Below are positions 15,176 to 19,093 of a stretch of 19,093 nucleotides of DNA, in pieces (position 1 is the stretch's first letter; each line of letters starts with the position of its first letter). Made by a program: the position numbers and the translations under genes. The notes beneath the pieces are model-generated. The model saw only the letters and a list, made by a program, of their open reading frames with translations, was not told the DNA's origin and searched no databases. The stretch is taken from assembly GCA_030998015.1 (NCBI GenBank), contig JARWMV010000205.1:1-19093 (forward strand), written 5' to 3'. The DNA is from Ceratorhiza oryzae-sativae (taxonomy: Eukaryota > Basidiomycota > Agaricomycetes > Cantharellales > Ceratobasidiaceae).

Positions 15176-15406
15176 TTATCCAATCTTTGGAATTATTTTG
15201 GTTAAATAATTCAAAAGCTCTAAGGAGTTTCCAGCATATAGTGGTGTACATAATGTGTTTAGTAACACATTTAGGCCGGGAGTAATTGACCGATAAACAT
15301 AGTTAGGTATGAATCTCCTGCTACTAGAACAAGCATAAAGAAAGTGAATAATGATAAGTATGAAAAGAATCTTTGGTTGTGCATTGAGGTCAAATTTATC
15401 ATACAA
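15176..15406 (-). CDS. Unassigned short frame with hydrophobic segment
   Basis: A 76-residue minus-strand frame with a hydrophobic stretch [17 protein letters not shown] near its start, ending [15 protein letters not shown] just before the group I P motif. The hydrophobic lead resembles those at the N-termini of the endonuclease frames here, but no LAGLIDADG or GIY-YIG motif follows. It may be the remains of another intron ORF. I do not recognise a function. Confidence 0.3.
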   Translation of the reverse strand: MYDKFDLNAQPKILFILIIIHFLYACSSSRRFIPNYVYRSITPGLNVLLNTLCTPLYAGNSLELLNYLTKIIPKIG

Positions 15407-15580
15407 TTAAATATTTATTATAACTCTCTTCCTGTGTTCATCCCTGATTTTATTTTTATTATGGAATTTAAACCTTCAGTCGTAAGATGGGATCCCTCAT
15501 TCATCAATTTAGCGATTTTACACCAGTCCAAATAATCTAATAATTTTACACCAAGCAAAGGGTTATTTTCAAAAAAAGGT

Positions 15581-15752
15581 CCGCGCGCGTTAGTTGCTGG
15601 TGGGACTTGTCCCACCAACCAACGTGAGCAATCGCAACCGTTTGCGATTGCTAGTGCGCGGCATAATATCGATATTTAGCCGCCGGCTGAAAATGACGAA
15701 CGGTCGTCATTTTCTACGAGGGAATCTTTAGGATTCCCTCTAACGCCGGCGG
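15581..15752 (-). repeat. Family A element, short form (A13)
   Basis: A complete copy directly abutting B8 with no base between. The pair sits at one point of the host frame, between DITNI and PFFENN. Confidence 0.9.
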
Positions 15753-16004
15753 GACCCGTGCACGCCTGCGAACGCCTTGGCTTAAGCCAAGCAAGCTTGG
15801 CTCATATTGACCTTAAGGTCAATAATCAAGCCAAGGCGGCCCTGGCGTGCGCGCGGCGTCTGATTCCGAGGTACCCTGGAACTGAAAGTTCCAGGGTACC
15901 TCGCAATACCTCGCCGCGAACGCGGCCTCGATAACCATACCCACGGGTCAACAGCATGTATTTATATATAAATACAATGCTGGTTGACCCTAAGCGGGGG
16001 TATG
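15753..16004 (+). repeat. Family B composite element, enlarged form (B8)
   Basis: Same structure as B6 and B7, from GACCCGTGCACGCC to GCGGGGGTATGA. Confidence 0.88.
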
Positions 16005-16342
16005 ATATTGGTTATATCTGAAAATTTAGTAATAGTTAAAACCACTGCTGCCTTTCCTGAATATTGTGTTACACTACCTGAACCCAGGTATTTACTTAAA
16101 CACTCCAATAAATTTTTATCTCTATCGTGCTGGGTTACTCTAAATCTTAATTGTATTCTATGCCCAATTGGATTTGATGGTCGTTCATAAATTCTTACAT
16201 CAAAACTTACATCAACAGATACAAAGCCTGAAACCCAATTAGAATCAGGAATTTCTTCAGTATTAATAACTGGTCTTTCAACAGGAGCATAGTCTTTAAA
16301 CTCAGATTTTAAGGAATCCGATAACCCTAAATTCATTGAGGC

Positions 16343-16514
16343 CCGCGCGCGTTAGTTGCTGGTGGGACTTGTCCCACCAACCAACGTGAGCAATCGCAAC
16401 CGTTTGCGATTGCTAGTGCGCGGCATAATATCGATATTTAGCCGCCGGCTGAAAATGACGAACGGTCGTCATTTTCTACGAGGGAATCTTTAGGATTCCC
16501 TCTAACGCCGGCGG
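16343..16514 (-). repeat. Family A element, short form (A14)
   Basis: A 172-bp copy. Removal of exactly 172 bp keeps the host LAGLIDADG frame open across the join. Confidence 0.9.
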
Positions 16515-16749
16515 GACTATTTGTTTCAACCCTTCCATAGTAAGATGAGATTTATTGCTTATTAGTTCTACTACTTCTTTAAACAAAAGAAAATCTGCTT
16601 TTTTTTGTGTCAATAAAGGGTATTTATCTAAATGATCTATAAGTTGTAACAAATCTTGTTTAGAATCAATTGAATAATTCGCCTTATTTTCAGAAGGAGT
16701 TGAATGAATTGAGCCGATTCCACCCAGAGATTGTTGTAGTTTTAATAAT

Positions 16750-16783
16750 CCGCTCCCTGGATCTCTAGAGATCCAGGAGGCGG
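16750..16783. repeat. Family K hairpin (K2)
   Basis: Identical in sequence to K1 and K3 (34 bp). Exact removal restores HIKDLP-LLKLQQ. Confidence 0.9.
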
Positions 16784-17000
16784 GGTAAGTCTTTTATGTG
16801 AAGACCTAATTGAAATTTAGTTTGGATTCTCCATCCTAACTTTCTAGTCTTATTTTTGTCGACTATGATACTGAATGACCCCTCAAGGATACTATATGAC
16901 TTAGGTGGTATTCTTAAAATACCATCTTACTCAAAAAGGGGAGACTTATAACAGCAACTACCCCCTAAAACTGAAAGCCGTGTAATTCACTATGGAATTG

Positions 17001-17036
17001 TGAGGTACCCTGGACCATTCAGTCCAGGGTACCTCA
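17001..17036. repeat. Family L-like hairpin
   Basis: TGAGGTACCCTGGA/TCCAGGGTACCTCA arms, inserted in a GGAATTG/CAATcatGGAATT context. It matches the GGTACC version found inside B elements. Confidence 0.78.
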
Positions 17037-17110
17037 CAATCATGGAATTACGAGTTTGTAGTATACAACATGAAAATATAATTGCACGATACTTAACAAA
17101 CATAACGACA

Positions 17111-17198
17111 ATTGACCCCCAATGCCTTACAGCATGTTGGGGGGCAATTGCCCCCCCAAACTATGCAGCGTAGCTGCATATGTTTGGGGGGTCAATTG
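17111..17198. repeat. Family E element (E5)
   Basis: Two adjacent hairpins with CAATTGCCCCCCC junction and TTGACCCCC/GGGGGGTCAA outer ends. It lies just downstream of the stop of the LAGLIDADG frame at 17202. Confidence 0.8.
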
Positions 17199-17252
17199 TT
17201 TTTATAAACCTATTTTATATAGCATCATTTTTGGCATAACGTCTTTTAACAA

Positions 17253-17297
17253 CCCTGCCTGGGCAACTGCGCTTTAGCGCACGTCTTGGCAGGGGTA
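17253..17297. repeat. Family C hairpin (C6)
   Basis: CCCTGCC and GGCAGGGGTA ends around GTGCGCT/AGCGCA-type pairing. It interrupts the last domain of the endonuclease. Confidence 0.85.
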
Positions 17298-17397
17298 GGA
17301 TTGCAAAACCGGCATTGATCTACGTGGAATTACTATTCGGCAACCACTACCTCTGTTAACTTTTCGGCATTTTAAATCCCATTTGGCATTTAAAACT

Positions 17398-17431
17398 CCG
17401 CTCCCTGGATCTCTAGAGATCCAGGAGGCGG
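17398..17431. repeat. Family K hairpin (K3)
   Basis: 34 bp, identical to K1 and K2. Exact removal restores the host frame. Confidence 0.9.
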
Positions 17432-17788
17432 ACTAATAAACTTACTTCGTCGACTGTATAGCATTCCGTACAAAGAAAAACTCTTTGTGTTGTTCGACAA
17501 AAGCTACCATCATCGCACAACCAGTAGCTCAATGAGGAAACTGTTAACAACTCGTTTATGTTAGTTGGTATTATTTTTTTCCCATCAAGATAAAATAGAT
17601 CGTAAATTGTGTTAAAACACGGCAATGAAGAAGTATTAAATGAAATTTGAGTATAAATTTTGCCTGTCCGGTAATCAGGTTTCTGATCACGAGATTTTGG
17701 AGCCGATAAACAATAGCTTCTGAATAATTCGTACAAGTGAAAAAGATACTCTTTATTAGCGGAACCTTGTTTAAATCTTAAACGAATA

Positions 17789-17930
17789 CCCTCCGCGCTC
17801 TTTGATCGCCCGCAGGGCGGCCTAAGCGCGGAGGGCTCCACTAATCGATGATTTGCGAAGGCAAATCTACACCCTGCCTAGAGAACTGCGCTTTAGCGCA
17901 CGTCTTGGCAGGGGTATCGATTAGCGGGGT
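17789..17930. repeat. Composite G plus C element
   Basis: Inverted copy of the composite at 7216-7357, with the same order: G hairpin, ATCGAT, GATTTGCGAAGGCAAATC, C hairpin, ATCGATTAGCGGGG. It lies between the first LAGLIDADG motif and the LRFKQG segment. Confidence 0.82.
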
Positions 17931-18225
17931 TACTATTAATACTTGCTTTATGTGCGTTTAAGTCCCCCAAAATGAGTCCTACTAAAATTTGTTCTAATTC
18001 ATTTGAAAGGGAAAAGGATTCTCGTTCAACTTTATTCAATTTTCGCATTTTAACAGGCAATAAAGAAGTAAGTAAAAATTCAATATGGGCGCCTGGGCCG
18101 GATCCGTTAAATGAAAATACTTCAAATTCAGCGGTAGCAATAACCATAATAATTAATAACCAGAAAATATGACAAAACCGTGGTTTGAGTTGAAGAAAAA
18201 AAGATAAAATTGAAAAATAAAACAT

Positions 18226-18370
18226 TTTTAAAAATTAATATGTTGATAGTCTCTAAATCTAAACACACTAGATGTTCTTCACTAACCGGGACATTTAGAA
18301 TAGACGGTACTTGACCGATTAGGTGGGAAATACCGTTCATGTTCCTAAACTTCAAGGGGCAAGAAAACAA
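18226..18370 (-). other. Leader of the endonuclease frame with R-like motif
   Basis: The minus strand carries TTTAGAGACTATCAACATA about 20 bp before the ATG, resembling a group I R motif. An open frame runs through this stretch, reading NGISHLIGQVPSILNVPVSE, but I could not assign it. Confidence 0.3.
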
Positions 18371-18470
18371 TGACCTCCCAATGCGTTACCAAGCCTGTAA
18401 GGCCAACGTATTGGGAGGGCCATTACCCCCCCCAAACAATGCAGCATAGCTGCATCAGTTTGGGGGGTCA
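18371..18470. repeat. Family E element, complete two-hairpin form
   Basis: TGACCTCCCAATGCGTTACC … CAACGTATTGGGAGG hairpin, followed by the CCCCCCAAAC/GTTTGGGGGG hairpin around GCAGCATAGCTGC. It is the complete counterpart of the left-truncated copy at 8570. Confidence 0.8.
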
Positions 18471-18500
18471 ACTGGGGTTTATTTTGTCAAAAGACTGGGC

Positions 18501-18715
18501 CCGCCGGCGTTAGAGGGAATCCTAACTTGAGGTAGCCTTGACCATGAGTCCAGGCTACCTCAACATAAAGATTCCCTCGTAGAAAATGACGACCGTTCGT
18601 CATTTTCAGCCGGCGGCTAAATATCGATATTATGCCGCGCACTAGCAATCGCAAACGGTTGCGATTGCTCACGTTGGTTGGTGGGACAAGTCCCACCAGC
18701 AACTAACGCGCGCGG
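18501..18715 (+). repeat. Family A element, long form with shortened nested hairpin (A15)
   Basis: The nested hairpin has different edges (AACTTGAGGTAGCC and GGCTACCTCAACAT) and a shorter loop lacking the CTCATGG block of the other long copies. It is either a separate nested insertion or a rearranged one. Confidence 0.88.
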
Positions 18716-18946
18716 AGTTCTTCATAGATTAGAAGTTGACCATAATTAAAAGTTGATTACCCTCGCCTATGTACGTTTACAACGTACACTGGCGTGAGAG
18801 TATACTTCGAAAATTGGTCATCCCTAAAGGACCACAACTCCGCCGGTGGTCCCCCGGCGAAAGAATAGGTAAATTGGTTGCCTTTATTCCTTCCCATTTT
18901 GGTTAGGGTTCACCTAGCCCCAAATAAGAGGACAGTTTACCCCAAG
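18716..18946. other. Spacer with small hairpins, no gene
   Basis: Hairpins include GTACGTTTACAACGTAC near 18771 and CGCCGGTGGTCCCCCGGCG near 18842. The minus strand reads partly open but nothing was recognised; the missing upstream nad5 exon is not here. Confidence 0.4.
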
Positions 18947-19093
18947 TATGACCCGTGCACGCCTGCGAACGCCTTGGCTTAAGCCAAGGCGGCCCTGGCG
19001 TGCGCGCGGCGTCTGATTCCGAGGTACCCTGGAACTGAAAGTTCCAGGGTACCTCGCAATACCTCGCCGCGAACGCGGCCTCGATAACCATAA
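18947..19093 (+). repeat. Family B composite element, cut by window end (B9)
   Basis: It starts TATGACCCGTGCACGCC with the simple GCCTTGGCTTAAGCC hairpin, like B4, then the GAGGTACC hairpin and GCGGCCTCGATAACC, and runs off the window before the GGGTCAACAGCAT hairpin. Confidence 0.85.

Larger units (their letters stand above)
15418..16930 (-). pseudogene. Two-motif LAGLIDADG endonuclease frame, interrupted
   Basis: Order on the minus strand: first motif remnant LEGSFSIIVDKNKTRKLGW, QLGLHIKDL, element K2, LLKLQQSLGGIGSIHS, FLLFKEVVELISNKSHLT, element A14, MNLGLSDSLKSEF, second motif NWVSGFVSVDVSF, FRVTQHDRDKNLLECLSKYL, elements B8 and A13, FFENNPLLGVKLLDYLDW, HLTTEGLNSI, TAA at 15418-15420. 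This is the full layout of a fungal intron LAGLIDADG_1 pair. In the second motif the two glycines of the usual GFVxGxGSF form are Val while the acidic residue remains, which probably weakens helix packing. The first motif is cut by a GGTATT/AATACC inverted repeat with a stop before it. Removing K2 exactly restores HIKDLP-LLKLQ; removing A14 exactly restores QIV-ASMNLG. Probably inactive. Confidence 0.8.
17202..18225 (-). pseudogene. LAGLIDADG homing endonuclease frame, interrupted but otherwise well preserved
   Basis: The ATG at 18225 starts a hydrophobic lead (MFYFSILSFFLQL). Then come the first motif ELEQILVGLILGDLNA, LRFKQGSANKEYLFHLYE, YTQISFNTSSLPCFN, the second motif SLSYWLCDDGSF, TECYTVDEVSLL, NAKWDLKCRK, RIVIPRRSMPVLQ and LLKDVMPKMMLYKIGL with TAA at 17202-17204. 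Both catalytic Asp residues are present and no other stop was seen. Interruptions are the C/G composite (17789-17930), K3 (17398-17431) and C6 (17253-17297). Removing K3 exactly joins VSLLV-VLNAKWD; removing C6 joins VLQS-LLKDV. Intron homing is the family role. The intron it belongs to would lie before nad5 exon a, but its own core was not resolved. Confidence 0.8.

Noticed and set aside
1090..16514. Claim that every family A copy excises exactly from its host frame
   Set aside because: Checking joins gave exact or one-base-different restoration for A3, A10, A12 and A14, but out-of-register joins for A2, A5 and A9. The exact-excision claim is limited to families K and F and some C and E copies.
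18487..18702. Minus-strand frame over A15
   Set aside because: It is a translation of the palindromic element itself; similar frames arise from every family A copy.
122..18715. CRISPR array interpretation of the repeated units
   Set aside because: Repeats are long, inverted, in both orientations, irregularly spaced and nested. There are no uniform spacers.

Overview
The window looks like a stretch of fungal-type mitochondrial DNA, probably from an early-diverging or zoosporic lineage, though the exact taxon cannot be fixed from the sequence. The evidence is split exons of NADH dehydrogenase subunits 5 and 4L, group I intron cores, degenerate LAGLIDADG and GIY-YIG homing endonuclease reading frames, AT-rich spacers, and dense GC-rich hairpin repeats. 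All recognisable coding is on the minus strand. Tryptophan codons in the exons are TGG and the stops seen are TAA, except one TAG. I saw no tRNA, rRNA, CRISPR or bacterial features.

Layout, read along the minus strand from high to low coordinates. 19.1-13.26 kb: intron sequence upstream of an internal nad5 exon, holding three broken LAGLIDADG frames (18225-17202, about 16930-15418, about 15050-13496), a short unassigned frame (15406-15176) and a group I core (about 15170-15075). 13259-12924: nad5 exon a (112 codons). 12923-7606: intron with a GIY-YIG endonuclease frame (11264-8700) broken by eight insertions, and a group I core (about 8070-7925). 7605-7405: nad5 exon b (67 codons). 7404-3444: intron with a group I core (about 7210-7110), a truncated LAGLIDADG fragment (6003-5537) and a full-length but interrupted LAGLIDADG frame (5084-3465) that ends 21 nt before the next exon. 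3443-3339: nad5 exon c (35 codons). 3338-2940: another group I core. 2008-1877: nad4L exon 1, which runs towards an interrupted LAGLIDADG frame (1694 to about 680). The rest of nad5, both N- and C-terminal, is not recognisable here, and nad4L lies where the nad5 3' exons would be expected.

The striking feature is a population of GC-rich palindromic elements of at least ten families, nested in one another and spread through introns and intron reading frames but absent from all four recognised exons. Family A (172 bp, 15 full copies and one cut by the window edge) folds as two multibranched arms joined by a linker with an ATATCGATAT palindrome. Family B (about 210-255 bp) is a composite of nested hairpins. 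Families C, E, F, G, H, I, K and L are smaller. For families K and F (three copies each), and for several C and E copies, deleting the element at its own ends rejoins an endonuclease reading frame exactly, although element lengths are not multiples of three. They therefore behave like precise insertions without obvious target duplication. The endonuclease frames are either pseudogenes or depend on removal or bypass of the elements; exon avoidance favours pseudogenes.
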